DNA of 64,000 nucleotides from Pestalotiopsis fici W106-1 (GCF_000516985.1 NW_006917092.1:5831888-5895887), one strand, 5' to 3'. Positions 11,763-23,922 are shown, counted from the stretch's first letter. Notes: a model not told the origin generated them from the sequence alone. A program made the numbers and translations.

Positions 11763-14519
11763 ATGAGCGCATCCAGTGCCGCAGCGTCGCGAAGCTTGAC
11801 CTCAGTCTTGATCACCGAGGAGCTCTTTCGCCCAATTCTCTCAACTCCTCATGACCGCCAGGGGGGACTCGTGAAGCAACTGGTACAAAGGCGCTGCAAG
11901 GTCTTGTGGATAACCACAAGATCTCAGTATGATGGTGTGAACAGGCCATATGAAGGTGCTGTGAGCGGACTGTTCCGGAGTATACGTGCCGAGGAAGGCT
12001 TGCAGTTCATGACTCTTGACGTGGATGATCCCGATAGCGAGGGTTCCGCGGCTGCGATATCGTCTGCACTCAATGTTTCGTCTTGGTATAGAAAAAGTCG
12101 AAAGTGTGGATTCTGCCCATTGGAGTGAGGTCCCAACGCAGCCCAAGACACTGGCCGAAGGAATGGTCGAAGTCCAGGTCCATGCGGCCGGAGTCAATTA
12201 CAAGGACGTGGTTGTGACAATGGAACTCGTGCCAGGCGACGAGCGAATGCTGGGCGGTGAAGCTGCTGGTGTTGTGACGAACATATCGCCGGAAGTTTCT
12301 GACCTGAAGATTGGTGATCGGGTGGTCGTGTATGGCCGGGGATGCATGGCGAATAGAGTCCATGCGACAGCCACGCGCGTGCACTGCCCATCGTCTACAT
12401 GACTACAATTCACTCCCTCTTTAACCTCAGCAACATCCATGCCAGAAGTCGAGTCTTGGTTCACTCTGCCACAGGTGGCGTTGGAATCGCAGCAGTTCAA
12501 CTAGCTACATACGCTGGCGCCGAGGCCTGTGTTTCGCCCACCATGTCAACCCCAGAGCTGCTAACAATCGTGTACAGATCTTTGCTACGGTCGGCACAAT
12601 CGAAAAGCGGCAGTTCCTCAAGGAAACCTTTGGTCTGACAGAAGACCGAATATTCGATTGCCGCAGTACAAGCTTTGCTGAAGAAATCATGACTGCCACT
12701 GGCGGTCGCGGAGTTGACGTAATTCCGAACTCACTCACTGGCGATATGCTTGAAATATCGTTCCGCACCTTGGCAGATGGTGGTATAATGATTGAACTAG
12801 GCAAGAAAGACAGTGAATTCACGTTGCAGAAGTGTTTGTAGCATGAGTGCTATATAGAGCGCAGGTGAGACTGACACTATGAGCAACAGTCCTTGCTCGA
12901 AACAGCCTGCCCATGGAGCCTTTTGATCGAAACATATCGTTCAGGGCCGTCGACATGTCGTATGAGAGAACGCCAGAACCTCTAGTTGCCCAGTTAGTAC
13001 ATATGTGTCATCCAGATTGGCATCGCAGCTCACGCAGTGGAAAGTCATCATGCCAATCCTTCCGCCAGGCTTTTATCAAAATTATTTAAATTCATCGAGG
13101 GCGGACATGTGAAACCCATTAATCCTATCCACCCCTTTGGCTTTGATGATCTATCTTCGGTCATTCGATTCGTACGAGCAGGCAAGCATATTGGTAAAGC
13201 TGTACTTTCGTGCAAATCGAGCGCAAGCAGCAAAGTCTTGGTAGGCCTCACGCAATATGACTCTCAGAAAAACCTCTATTTTACTTTACCATACATGTTA
13301 ACACATGATCTGCAGGTTCGCAGAGCTCCACCAGTCATTCGGCTGCGGGCATATGGCTGCTACCTGATTGTGGGCGGCCTTAGAGGACTGTGTGGCTCTC
13401 TAGCCATCCATTTGGCCAGGGTCGGTGCCGCAAATCTGACAGTCATTTCGCGCAGCGGATACAGCGATGACAAGTCGCAACGCGTGATCAAGCACATCAA
13501 CGAGCTTGGTGCGAAGATTGACCTTCTGACAGCGGATGTAACAGATCAAGGTCAGGTCAAGCTGGCCTTTGGCCAAACAACGATGCCTATTGTTGGAATT
13601 ATCCAAGGTGCCATGGTGTTACGAGTAAGCCGCCTTCCTCGAGTTTTCCATTTTTCGGAAGTATAGCTCTGATCTCGCAACTTAGGATCGCCCTTTTGAC
13701 GCCATGAACATTACCGAGTACCGCGAAGCGACGGCGTGCAAAATTGAAGGAACTTGGAACCTACACCGGGCTGCTGAAGACTTGAACCTTGATCTCGACT
13801 TTTTCACCATGCTTTCGAGTATCAGCGGACTTGTGGGAACCAGAGGTCAAGCAAACTACGCGGCGGCGAATACCTTCATGGACTCCTTTGCTGCCTACCG
13901 TCGGCATCTAGGTCTGCCCTCTTGCTCCATCAACCTTGGAATCATTGAAGATGCTGGATTCCTCGCCGATCATGATGGTTTCATAGATAAGCACTGTGAC
14001 CAGTGCGTATTCCACAGCATCAATGATCCTTTGCTGTTCAAGATCATTGACTTGTCCATCCTACAACAAAGCCAAGGCTCGCCAGGGACCATGCCGATCG
14101 CAACACCCATGATTACCGGTGTAAGAACACCACAACCTGCAGATTCGCTCCTAGCCACAGATGCGCGCATGGCTGCCTTGTTTACGGACAAGACGGACAA
14201 GTCCATGCATGAGCGTACAGCAGATGCTCGCGGCAGCGTGGCCACACGTGCACTCATGTTGCTTGTCAAGTCCAAGTCAGCTGAGCCGTCAGATGTGCTA
14301 GCAGCAGCAATTGAGGCAGTCAACCAAGGTTTCATGAAGATCCTGCGGCTCTCTGAAACCATGGATCCAGATAGACCGTTTGGTGTTTATGGAATTGATT
14401 CCCTGGCTGCAGTGGAGATACGGAACTGAATTCGTCAAGAGTTTGGAGCACTCATTACCACCCTCGACATCATGAATGCCGCTTCGCTCCGGGCTTTTTG
14501 CAACAAGGTGGTTTCCTAG
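11763..14519 (+). pseudogene. remnant of a highly reducing type I PKS (linker-ER-KR-ACP)
   Basis: Blocks in HR-PKS order are present. A structural-KR tail (CKVLWITTRSQ, FRSIRAEEGLQFMTLDVDD) covers about 11763-12070. The enoylreductase (EVQVHAAGVNYKDV, GDRVVVYGRG, HSATGGVGIAAVQLATYAG, FGLTEDRIFD) covers 12080-13200. The ketoreductase (RRAPPVIRLRAYGCYLIVGG, QANYAAANTFMDSF) covers 13316-13960. The ACP site GIDSLAAVEIRN lies near 14395-14427. Introns 12813-12889, 12993-13068, 13241-13315 and 13625-13685 remain recognisable, and 12525-12577 needs a GC donor. Breaks are a deletion plus frame change near 12070, another near 12375, and a TGA at 14428-14430 where the family has Trp. KS, AT and DH are absent upstream. 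It is a decayed gene, not a short functional enzyme. Confidence 0.85.
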
Positions 14520-14732
14520 ATGACATAGAGAAAGAGGAGGTAATTTGGTTTTTAATGATTGCGTGATATACGGATCATGATTTATAATTCGTCGTTAATA
14601 GGTTCTGGTCTCTATTGCCCATCGTTGTAAATTTATAAAGAAAAGACGTAGAATTCAACCGGTTCCGCTTCACAAAGATATTCCACTAACAATTAATCAA
14701 ATTTTTTGCTCTTATTCATCCAGTGCTAGCGG

Positions 14733-15469
14733 TCAAGACTTTGGCCAACCCGTCTTGAGGTGTTCGATTGCCTCTGTATCAGTGACAACGTCTGCGTACT
14801 TGGCGTTGAGATCAAAAAGATTGGCATTCTGGATTTCGTCACTTCGATCACCGCATGCAGATCCCACCACCTATTGCGTCCTCGAGTCAGTGAAAAGAGA
14901 GTCTTGAATAAGAAGCAAAAAGAATTACGCACCATTGGTCTAAACCCATTTTGCATAGCATCCAGCGTACTAGCCCTGACACAACCACTCGTACTCACAC
15001 CGCAAAGGACCACGGTATCAGCGCCCATGACGCGGAGATCGGTAGCGAGCGACGTGCCAAAAAAGGCACTGGCGTACTTTTTCTTGATGACCAGCTCGCC
15101 GCGGCCGGGCACCAGGCCCTCGACCCAGTCGCCCAGGCCCCGGCGGTCCTCGACGTTCCACACATTGAGCGTCTTGGACTTGAGCCAAAACAGTCCCGCG
15201 TCGCGCATCTCGGGGTCCGTGTACTCGACGGCGGTCCAGACCACGGGCGACCCCGACGCCCGCGCCGCCGCCAGCAGCTCGCGCATCACCTGCGGCGCCC
15301 GCGTCGTCGGCTCGTGCGCGCTGCAGTCGAGCGGCGACCCGGGCGTCCAGTACGCCTTGCACACATCAATCAGCACCAGGACTGGTCGGTCGCCCCAGCC
15401 CATGCGGTTGCCGTAGCCGCTCTGGGCGTACGAGGCGGCTTGGGAGTGTGATTCCAGTGAGGCGGCCAT
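14733..15469 (-). CDS. isochorismatase-family cysteine hydrolase, 224 aa
   Basis: Two exons, 15469-14933 and 14870-14733, with a 62-nt GT-AG intron. The start is ATG 15469; the open frame extends upstream to 15502 only through a TTG codon. The family triad is visible: Asp35 in VLVLIDVCKAYW, Lys near 131 in KKKYASAFFGT, and Cys163 in VLCGVSTSGCVRAS. After the intron the protein ends LKTGWPKS. Family members hydrolyse isochorismate, N-carbamoyl compounds, nicotinamide and related substrates. Retention of all three residues suggests activity, but the substrate is unknown. It ends about 0.2 kb beyond the PKS remnant and is convergent with it, so a past role in that cluster is possible but unproven. 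Confidence 0.85.
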
Positions 15470-16006
15470 GTCGACTATCAGATTGTGTGCGTAGAATGAC
15501 AAAACGACGGTCGGTGATGGGTTCTCTAAAGTGATGTACAGATAATATGTGGGAATACTCTTGATGTCTGCGGGTATCGGACGTACAATCGGGGGTCCCG
15601 TTGAGCCCGTCGGTAAGCGCTTCCGAAGTGGAGACCGAATTGCCTGCCGATTTCGGTTTGTTGCCGGCCGGATTCAATAGCTGGTTCACTATTTATGTAT
15701 TTCATGTCTAGCGCAGAAGCTGAGGAGCTGCATGATTGACGAATGGCCTCACGAAGATGATGTTATCGCAATGTGCATTTATTGTATTTTATTGTATTTA
15801 TTTATTATGATTCTCAATTCGTGTATACCCATATTCCACATTATTCAAGGGTCGTGAGACTCGTCAGAGGATAAAAAAACATCGTATTCGTCGTTATAAT
15901 TCAATACATATATGTGTACATGGTCGCTCAACCGACTAACCATGGCCGGGAGCTAGACAATAGTCAATGGATTGTTGCAATGAACCTGCGTTAAAAGCAT
16001 ACATCC
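15470..16006. other. intergenic, AT-rich
   Basis: This holds the promoter side of the hydrolase and the 3' flank of the DUF3292-type gene. An AT-rich block near 15775-15830 (repeated TATTTAT-like words) is the only notable composition. Confidence 0.4.
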
Positions 16007-18326
16007 TTACCAAGCCTCCCACTTCTGTCCTCCCATGGCAATCAGCCTGTTGAACAGCTCATCTCTCAGCGGCAATGCGGTAACCTTCCACATTTGTCCT
16101 GTCCTGTCTATTATTTCCAATGCGTCGGCTACCTCTCTACGCAGAGACCAGCCAACAACAAGCTTGGCTTTCCAGCCATAACCGCCAGTCTTTTTCAGTT
16201 CTTTGATATCCGCGACAGGAATGCTCCACAATGGATGCAAATCTTCTCTGTCCTCGGTGCCAATCTTTTCAATTGTGCTGTCAGTGCTGAAAGCAACAGC
16301 CGGGATAGTGGCTTTTGTTGTTATGTAAACGTGGCCTTCCTTGCCATTAAAACGGGCCTTGAAGTTGACAGGCCCGGACAAGAGACTAATGTCTGGACGA
16401 GGTGCTGCTCCCAATCGGTCCTTGGCATGATGAGAGCCTGCCTTGGCCCTGACCTTGTCGGCACCCATTGAAGTCTTGACTGCCCCCTTGACGGTACCTC
16501 TGAAGAAACCAAGCAGCTTGCTGCCCTTCTTTCCATGCTTTGGTGTCTTGGCCGCGTCAATGTCTTCGCCTCCAGTCTCATGTGGCACAGACGGGTCATG
16601 TTGCATGGCTTCGTTCAGTTCATCTTCCGTGGCATTCAGAGGGGGCTCTGCGCCTGTTGCACGCAATTCTGCATCCGTGACATCTGCTGGCTTTTCAGGT
16701 GGGGCTTGCTGAAGGCGTGGCGCCGGCGGGAGAGGAGCCTTGTTTGCCTCGCCAATGCGGAGAAGGGTGAGTGTGAGCTGAGCATTGGTCGGTACGCCTT
16801 TGAGAACTGTGTTACGGAGTTCCAATAGCTTCTGCCAGTGGGGGAATTTGCGATTAAGGAGCGCGATTCCGCGAGTGATGATGGGATCGCCAAAGAAACC
16901 AAATCCAACACCAAAAGTAACGCCCTTCATGAACATGTAAGACGTGACAAAGAACGAGACAAGAAGTAGGGGCGCAACGAGAGCTGCAAGTCTGAGGCGA
17001 TAAACATCTCTGGGAAAGGGAGTCGTCGGCGAGAGCGCGTTACCGAACCTCTCCCAGGTGTCTGAAACATCGGCGATTCCTGCTTTTGATCAGTCTTGTG
17101 GTCAATACCAGGGTCCTAAAAAAAACTTACCATGCATCACGGGACGCATCTTGGTCCACATGGCGTTCTCCACGGGAACCTTGGTCTTGTCATGCTTAGC
17201 TGATGGTTTGCCTCCAGCGGCTACATCTTTTGCGTCCGCTGCATGGACGGCAATGCTAGAAGGATCGGGCACCCCATCTCCAGGCTCGTTCTCGTCAGAG
17301 GTGGGATCGCCTTGCGGGTGTTTTCCGGTGGCGCCAGTTAGGACAACAGAAGTGATTCCATTGAAGAAGTTGCTGGCTTCCTGCTCGACTGCTTCGCCCT
17401 TGTGATTTTCAGGAGCTGGATGAAAGTATGTTAGCTTATTGCTCTCTTCAACCCAGTGGAATCGTGGAACCAGATTCTTTGAAAAGAATAACTGGGTCGC
17501 AACACGTAATATTTTGGATACGTACCACCCGTGGCAGAATCATGACTTCCAAGTACACCAGCTTTTGGCTTCTGGACACCTCCGGTTGTATTGTCGACCA
17601 AGGCAATAGGAGCAGGCGGGAACAAGATGCTTCTAGACGGCGGGTATACAATGAGCGTAATTAGAGTAACGACAATGAGAGGGACGACGAAATCAAAAGC
17701 CCAGGCGATCGTGTAGGCCTGATTGAATTCGTTAGCGCTGCAACTAGGCCAGTGGTGTTGGTACTTACTGCGCAAAACGCAGTCGTTCTCCTGGTTTCAC
17801 GCCACGAGCGAAGACACGCTATGTGCTTGACTGTCGCCAGCAACCCGATTATGACCGTCATGTACAGTCGCTCAATGTTTGCTCGCAGTTTGTCTGGTGA
17901 GAACTCCTCATCATCAGAGATGTTGAGGTCGAGATTTCCGGGAACGGCATTCGGGACCTCCTTGACGTGGTACATCTGCTTATTGAAACGTCTCATCAGC
18001 AGCCACAGCTCCTCATTGTCAAGCCCGCCGACCAAAGGATCGGGCATGCCATCCTTCTTCTTGTGCCAACCGAGATCGGCAACATCCTCATGGTCATGGT
18101 CCATCTGAGCAGCACCCTTTTCCTCGTGGTCGTCAGTTGCCAGTGCGTGCGAGAGTGTGGGCTCGTCGGTGAGGTGGTTGGCCTTTGATTCTTGGTCTGG
18201 ATCCGTTATTTGCTGGACATCAGGGATAGGCAAAAAGTCTGTGATTGTTGTGCCCGATGGCTCCTGTGAAGTGGGAGGAATCAGACTAGACTCCTCGTCC
18301 TCTCTTCTATCTGGTTGGAATGTCAT
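16007..18326 (-). CDS. DUF3292-type fungal membrane protein, 702 aa
   Basis: Four exons, 18326-17769, 17718-17526, 17415-17131 and 17079-16007, total 2109 nt and close in frame. The start is ATG 18326; upstream codons only offer GTG. The N-terminal 100 residues are acidic and disordered. The block ELWLLMRRFNKQMYHVKEVP is what I associate with the fungal DUF3292 family. Hydrophobic segments follow near residues 160-180 (VIIGLLATVKHIACL), 190-215 (FDFVVPLIVVTLITLIVYPP) and 375-400 (LAALVAPLLLVSFFVTSYMF). The C-terminal 170 residues look like a folded GRAM/PH-like domain (VNFKARFNGKEGHVYITTKA, WKAKLVVGWSL). The function is unknown. A role at membranes is an inference from this layout. Confidence 0.78.
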
Positions 18327-19173
18327 GGTGCCAAGCGGTCGCCGTTGCACGATCGATGGAAATGAAGAAGAATTACAAAATCACGACTAGATGAGAGCGG
18401 AGAGGAGCGCGACGAGGACTTGAAATGTCCTCTCCACTGGCTATACGCAATGCCATCCCGTCCCGCGCATGCCATGGTCTGAATCATTGATTTCCAAGAA
18501 AATCCGCATGGTTGCGATGGGCCACGTCGTTTTGCGTGGGTTGTTTCAGCTACTATGCTACAATGACGTCTATGGCTCAGCAATGTCTGTGGGAAAGGGA
18601 AACTGCAGTTGACAATCTATAGGCCTAAATGCGCCGAACGGGTGCGCTAAAGTTGCCCTAGCGCGTTCAGCTCGACGGTCGCATCGTGGAAATGACGTGC
18701 CCCGGATAGGCAACAGGGGGAACTTGGCTAAACTCAAGAAAGCCTTCACAGTTAACTGTGATGCATCGATTTGGAACGATCGAGACGATTGAGTTCACTA
18801 CCCCTGGCCCCAAGGAGACTTGTTTCGGTAATATCTGGAGATTTGACAGCTGGGCTAGAACTCGATAGCCTCAAATCATTCCTGGTTTGCTGGGAGGTCA
18901 ATGTTCCAATCTTGGTTCATCGTACCAAAGCAGCGGGCGGGGCTTGCCCAGGGCGATCATTTTTGGGCAGGATTCCGGTTCTTATCGCCGATGAATCTCA
19001 GCATAGCGCGTTACCAATTATGTCAGAAGGAGAAGAAACGGATGGGGCTGAACGCGCATCACGAAGTTGACATCAGCGCTGTGCCAATGCGGATGATGCC
19101 CCGGCTGAATTGAACCGCATTGGGAACAGACGAGGACTTGAGTTGACTCTCTGATGCAGCAGAGGCACGGGTC

Positions 19174-19217
19174 TATATAATACCCCATCCTCGCCGCCCA
19201 CCCTCTGCTTATAAATA
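19174..19217 (+). promoter_or_regulatory. TATA-like boxes of the PMI promoter
   Basis: TATATAA at 19174-19180 and TATAAATA at 19210-19217 lie about 305-350 bp before the PMI start codon. The second is followed by a CT-rich stretch that could hold the transcription start. The assignment is by motif and position only. Confidence 0.4.
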
Positions 19218-19293
19218 CTGCTCAGTCCTTGGGAAACTCCACAATTCTCTTCTCACACGCAGCGGCTTGTACGGAGCAACTACTCCAGCCAAA

Positions 19294-19395
19294 ATGGTCT
19301 ATGACGCCATGTGGTCATTACGGCATCGCGATGTAATGATCGTGAATGATCACTCACTGAGCAGAAGAGGGCGAGATGTGGAATTTCGATGTTAA
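19294..19395 (+). promoter_or_regulatory. upstream ORF (33 codons) in the PMI leader
   Basis: ATG 19294, preceded by CCAAA, opens a 33-codon frame ending in TAA at 19393-19395, 125 nt before the PMI ATG. If transcription starts near the TATA box at 19210 it lies in the leader and could reduce PMI translation. It might instead be the first exon of an alternative transcript. Confidence 0.35.
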
Positions 19396-19520
19396 ATTAC
19401 CTTGTAAATTTAGCAAAATTCACTACAATCGACAAAACATTCGAAAACAATAATTTCACGTCCACCAGAAGACCCGTTATTCAAGGATACTGATATCTCA
19501 AACATTACTAGAAAAAAATC

Positions 19521-20790
19521 ATGGCGCCATCTGTCTTCCAATTGAGCGGTACCTGCAACAATTATCCCTGGGGCAAGAAGGGAAAGCAGTCTCTCGCCGC
19601 TCAACTATGTGCCAAAACTCCAGGCATTGAATTTAGCGTAAAAGACGATGAGTTTTACTCGGAAATGTGGTTTGGTGATTATCCGGATTTCCCAGCCCGC
19701 AAACTCGACACAGGCGAGCTGCTCAAGGATGTGATCGATGCCAACAAGGAGCAGCTCCTAGGACAGAAGGTCATTCAACATTATGACGCCCAGCTACCCT
19801 TCCTGCCAAAGGTGAGAACCCCCGTGTCACCAAGTCAGAACTATGCCACTGACTTCCCATTGACAGATTCTATCCATTGCCAAGGCTCTGCCTCTGCAGC
19901 TGCATCCAAACAAGGAACTGGCAACCAAGCTGCACAAAAAGGATCCTGAAAACTTTACAGACCCAAACCACAAGCCTGAAATAGCAGTGGCACTGTCAAA
20001 GTTTGAGCTGTTTGCTGGGTTCAAGCCGCTCACGCAGATCGAGCCGCTGTTCAAGCTGAAGCCTCTTCAACACTTTGTGCCTGCCAACACGGGGAGCTGG
20101 AACGACGAAACTCTGCGAAATGTAACGCGGACCATTCTCAAGACAGATCTCGACGAGGTACAAAAGGTCCAGGATCAGCTCGCGCAGGTTCCCCGGTCAG
20201 ATCTCGGCGACGCGGCGTACATTCTAGACCTGCTCCCTCGCCTGCAGGACCAGTACGGCCGCGACGACGCCGGCAACCTGGTGGCGCTGCTGCTCATGAA
20301 CTTCCTAGTCTTTGACGCCGGCGACGCCGTCTACATCCCCGCCGACGGCATCCACGCCTACCTGTCGGGCGACATTGTCGAGTGCATGGCCCGGTCCAAC
20401 AATGTCCTCAACACGGGCTTTTGCCCCCCGGCCGACCGCAACAGCATTGACATGTTTGCCGAGACTCTGACCTTCAAGGCGCACAGCAAGGACGACGTGA
20501 TTCTGCCTAGTCAAAAATACGAAAAGAGCAAACACGGAAAGACGGTCGTCTATAAGCCCGCACTGAGCGAGTTTGACATGCTCAAGACTGATCTCGAGGC
20601 TGGCGAGAAGGACGAAGTGTCTGGAAGCGAAGGCCCGGGCGTCTTGATTGTCACCTCTGGAAAGGGCATCATGAAAGCCGATGGCCAAGTCCACAAGCTG
20701 GAAGAGGGATTCATCTACTACGTTGCACCTGGCGTGCCAGTTACGTGGGAAACCGATAGTGGACTACAGGTCCATATGGCTGTGATATAA
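19521..20790 (+). CDS. PMI40: mannose-6-phosphate isomerase, type I (PMI), 404 aa
   Basis: Two exons, 19521-19811 and 19867-20790, with a 55-nt intron. It interconverts fructose-6-phosphate and mannose-6-phosphate in the cytosol, feeding GDP-mannose for protein mannosylation and cell-wall mannan. Zinc-binding residues of type I PMIs are all visible: Gln108 and His110 in LPLQLHPNK, Glu135 in NHKPEIAV, and His260 in PADGIHAYLSGD. The signature GDIVECMARSNNVLNTGFCP follows. Length and the N-terminal NNYPWGKKG match the eukaryotic enzyme. It is convergent with the sugar transporter downstream, 220 bp apart. The family and reaction are secure. Confidence 0.96.
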
Positions 20791-21010
20791 ATGGCGCAGA
20801 GTCAGCCCTGACAGTTCATTCATCTACTTGGAAGTGATGGCTTATTAAATCCACGGATTTTGATGATTATGAATAGAATATTTGAGATGAACCCGGTGTC
20901 TGAGAATGCTCAAGCGACATTGTACCAATCAGTAATAAAAGACACGAACAAGTTGTTAAATTAGTCTCCCAACATATCCTTGTCTCGGTTCACTACGCGA
21001 TTCCAATGTC

Positions 21011-22877
21011 CTACGCATAGGCCTTTTCATCAGCTTCGATATGCAGAGTCCGCAAGACAGTCTCGGCGCTTCTCTTCTCCAAGCTCTTCTTGACGGGGTT
21101 GGGGGCCTCAAAGACCTCGGCCAGCTCCTCCAAGGTCCGGTCCTTGGTCTCGGGGAAGAACAGATAGATGATGCCAACCTCGATGAGATCCCAAAAGACA
21201 AAGACGAGGTAAAAGTAGTAACCAATACCCTCAAAGGCCGGTCCGCTGGCGTATTGGAGCACGGTGCTGGCGGCGCTGCTGGCAAAGTTGCCCACGGCCG
21301 TTCCCTTGGCTCGCGTGGCAGTGGGAAGCGTCTCGGCAATGTACATGCTCTGCAGCGGGGTCCAGTCAAACGAGAAGACGATGCCAAAAATGAAGATAAA
21401 TGCCACGGTAGTGTTGGCTGCGGTAACCTGGCTGGGGTCGTCCGTTGCGAGTTTGGATGTCCCAGTGATGATGGCGAAACAGACGGAACAGAAAATAGTA
21501 GTATAAATCAACAATGGTCTGTCCATCATTAGCATGAGTCATGGCGTACATTCATGGTTCAGGAATATTGCAGACATACCTTCTTCCCACCACGTCAGTC
21601 ATGCGAGCGCCCAGGATGGCACCGAGGAAACACAGGACGGGGTTGATGGCATTCAGTGCAAGAACTCGGTGTTCTTCGGTGATACCAGCCGACTTGAGCA
21701 TAGCCGCCATATAATAGCTGCTCAAGCTGTTACCAGAGATCTGACCGAAGCAAGCCATGCCGAGGACACAAATGAGACGGCGCCTGGCGGAGTGCGAGTC
21801 CCAGAGCTCGTGGTAGTCCCACCACTTCTTGTCACTGGCATCGGTCTTTACCTGCTGGCTCATCTCCTTGAGCTGCAGTTGCACGATGGGGTGCGACGTA
21901 TCATTGTCGCCGTGATACTTGGCCAGGACCCGGGCGGCCTCGTCAAACCGGTCGCGGGCCATGAGCCAGCGCGGAGACTCGGGAAGAAACCAGACGCCCA
22001 CGACCACGATGCCCGAGGTGATCATCTGGCACCAGATCGGAATTCGCCATGCGTCTGCTCGTTCCAAATAGCTGCAGCTGTAGACGACCCAGCTGGCCAC
22101 AATGGATCCAATGTACCACGTGCAGTTGTATAGACCGGTAATGGTGCCTCGCCACTTGGGATGTGCTTTTGATTCGTTGTTAGAAAATGGTTATTCATAG
22201 AATTAGTTAATCACATACCCATTTCGCTGACGTAGCAAGGCGCACTGACACAGCAGAAGGAGACGCCGAAACCCAAAACCTATAATTGAGTTTGTATTAG
22301 TTGAACGGAATTGCGGCTTCAAAGTTGCGAAGTGAGGTCCTGAAACTTACAAAACGACCGCCTAGAAACATGGCATGTGATGTCGATGGCGCTTGGATGC
22401 AAGTCCCAATGATTACAATGAGCGCGCCAGCGAACATGCCAGCTCTCCGGCCAAGATAGTCATTTGTAGGCCCAGTGAAGAAAACGGCAGCGACTGATCC
22501 AATGTTGTACATTGCAAAGACAAGACCAGTACTAGAGCCTGCCACAGTCCTATAGTGCTGTTAGTTTGCTTCATGAAATGAGGGACAATATACAGCTGCA
22601 AAGAGTCCCGAGACTTCATATTCACATACATGTGAAAGTATTTTTGGTAAGAGGTCATTCCGTTCAAGCCACCCATCAGAGATCCATCATAGCCATTGAG
22701 ACAGCCGCACAGGTACGCAATGATCAGACATGTGTATAGTCGAAACATAGTCATGGTCCATGGAGAATAGGCGGTGTTGTCGACATCGTGGGCAAGTTGT
22801 ACGGCGGCGCCCGTGTCATGACTGTGCTCGACAGTCTGTTCGCCTGAGATGTGAGTCTCCTTTTCTGGTTCCGCCAT
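21011..22877 (-). CDS. MFS sugar transporter, lactose-permease-like, 533 aa
   Basis: Five exons, 22877-22630, 22549-22351, 22279-22219, 22165-21580 and 21518-21011, total 1602 nt and close in frame. Sugar-porter signatures are in order: [14 protein letters not shown] in TM1, [12 protein letters not shown] after TM2, [19 protein letters not shown] after TM6, DVVGRRP, and [17 protein letters not shown] at the end of TM12. The N-terminal tail is hydrophilic. Fungal relatives with this pattern are lactose/cellodextrin-type permeases importing disaccharides by proton symport. It neighbours a Zn2Cys6 regulator (divergent) and a GH2 beta-galactosidase, which supports a beta-galactoside such as lactose as substrate. 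That substrate is inferred from context, not from residues. Confidence 0.9.
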
Positions 22878-23036
22878 GGCTGCAGGCTTTCACGAGTCGT
22901 TGTTAGAGGTCGCTATGATTCCTTCAGAGGTCCCGAGTGTGGAGACTTGTAGAATTATATCCACAGCCTCACAGCTTCCACGAGGTCGCAAGAGGGTTGC
23001 ATACAGCAACGACAAAAGAGCGTCGCGATATGCACC

Positions 23037-23043
23037 TTTTATA
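23037..23043 (-). promoter_or_regulatory. TATA box of the sugar transporter
   Basis: TATAAAA on the minus strand, 160 bp upstream of the transporter ATG. Motif and position only. Confidence 0.4.
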
Positions 23044-23460
23044 TCCCATCCATGGCACCGTGCCATGTCGTGCCACGCTGCAGATCAAAAGACCAGGTCC
23101 ATTGGTGCACATGCATGATCCCCAAAGGCCTGACAAATGAGAGTCCTGCAGCCGAGTGCAACCATGGCAAGAAATGTATTTGGGCTAAACCGTGTATTAA
23201 CACACCCCAGGCTAGGAACCAGTGGCCAGGATCCTACTTACCTGTGCGGAACCAAGACAGAATGCTTGTTTAAACATGATTGCCACCAATCAAGGCCGAT
23301 TCTGTTTCGACATAACAGTGAACATGTGCCTACCTAGTCCTATTTCTTACCCCAAAGTTGCACGATACGAACCGGTTACATTACCGACGAGCGTTGGCGT
23401 GGCGCTCGCCCACATCAAGCCGAGAAGGCGTGCAATGCGGGGGAGAAAGGAAGGGGACTT

Positions 23461-23560
23461 NNNNNNNNNNNNNNNNNNNNNNNNNNNNNNNNNNNNNNNN
23501 NNNNNNNNNNNNNNNNNNNNNNNNNNNNNNNNNNNNNNNNNNNNNNNNNNNNNNNNNNNN
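23461..23560. other. assembly gap (100 N)
   Basis: Exactly 100 N, the usual placeholder for a gap of unknown size. It is followed by ten G and further G-rich sequence, suggesting a G-tract that stopped assembly. Regulatory sequence of the transporter and regulator may be missing. Confidence 0.98.
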
Positions 23561-23922
23561 GGGGGGGGGGGCTCGCGGGGGGACTCGGTAGGCGGCAGAT
23601 CGCCAAAGCCAACAGCTAGAGGACGAAAAATACGAACAAGCGAGCCAATGATGAAGCTAGCCGAGATGGTGCAGGTCTTCATTCCAACATGGGGTTTCTC
23701 AGGCTTAACGAGCGCCTGTTTCCCCCGCATCTCCACAGGCTGTCCAGGCCGTCGGGTGCAAGGGCTCGCGTAAGAAAAAAAGGGTATTTTAATGTTGATA
23801 TTTCCTTTTTCTTTCTTCTCTCCTCCCCCCACGGTCCGCTTCGGTCCGGATAGAGCACAAGCCGCGCGAGCACAGCAAACTTTACAACCCCACGCACGTC
23901 CAATCGCGTCCCGATATTGGCA

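Larger units (their letters stand above)
18327..19520. other. divergent promoter region, DUF3292-type gene and PMI
   Basis: 1.2 kb between two divergent genes. It contains two TATA-like boxes for the plus strand and an upstream open frame, listed separately. No other gene was seen. Confidence 0.5.
22878..23922. other. divergent promoter region of transporter and Zn2Cys6 regulator
   Basis: About 1 kb, interrupted by an assembly gap. Besides a TATA box for the transporter there is a CGG-N8-CCG pair at 23373-23386 that a zinc-cluster protein could bind. No gene was seen. Confidence 0.45.

Noticed and set aside
11763..14519. A functional stand-alone ER-KR-ACP protein
   Set aside because: Two deletion/frame breaks and a TGA in the ACP cannot be explained by introns.
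14951..15451. 166-codon plus-strand frame
   Set aside because: Antisense shadow of the GC-rich isochorismatase-family gene.
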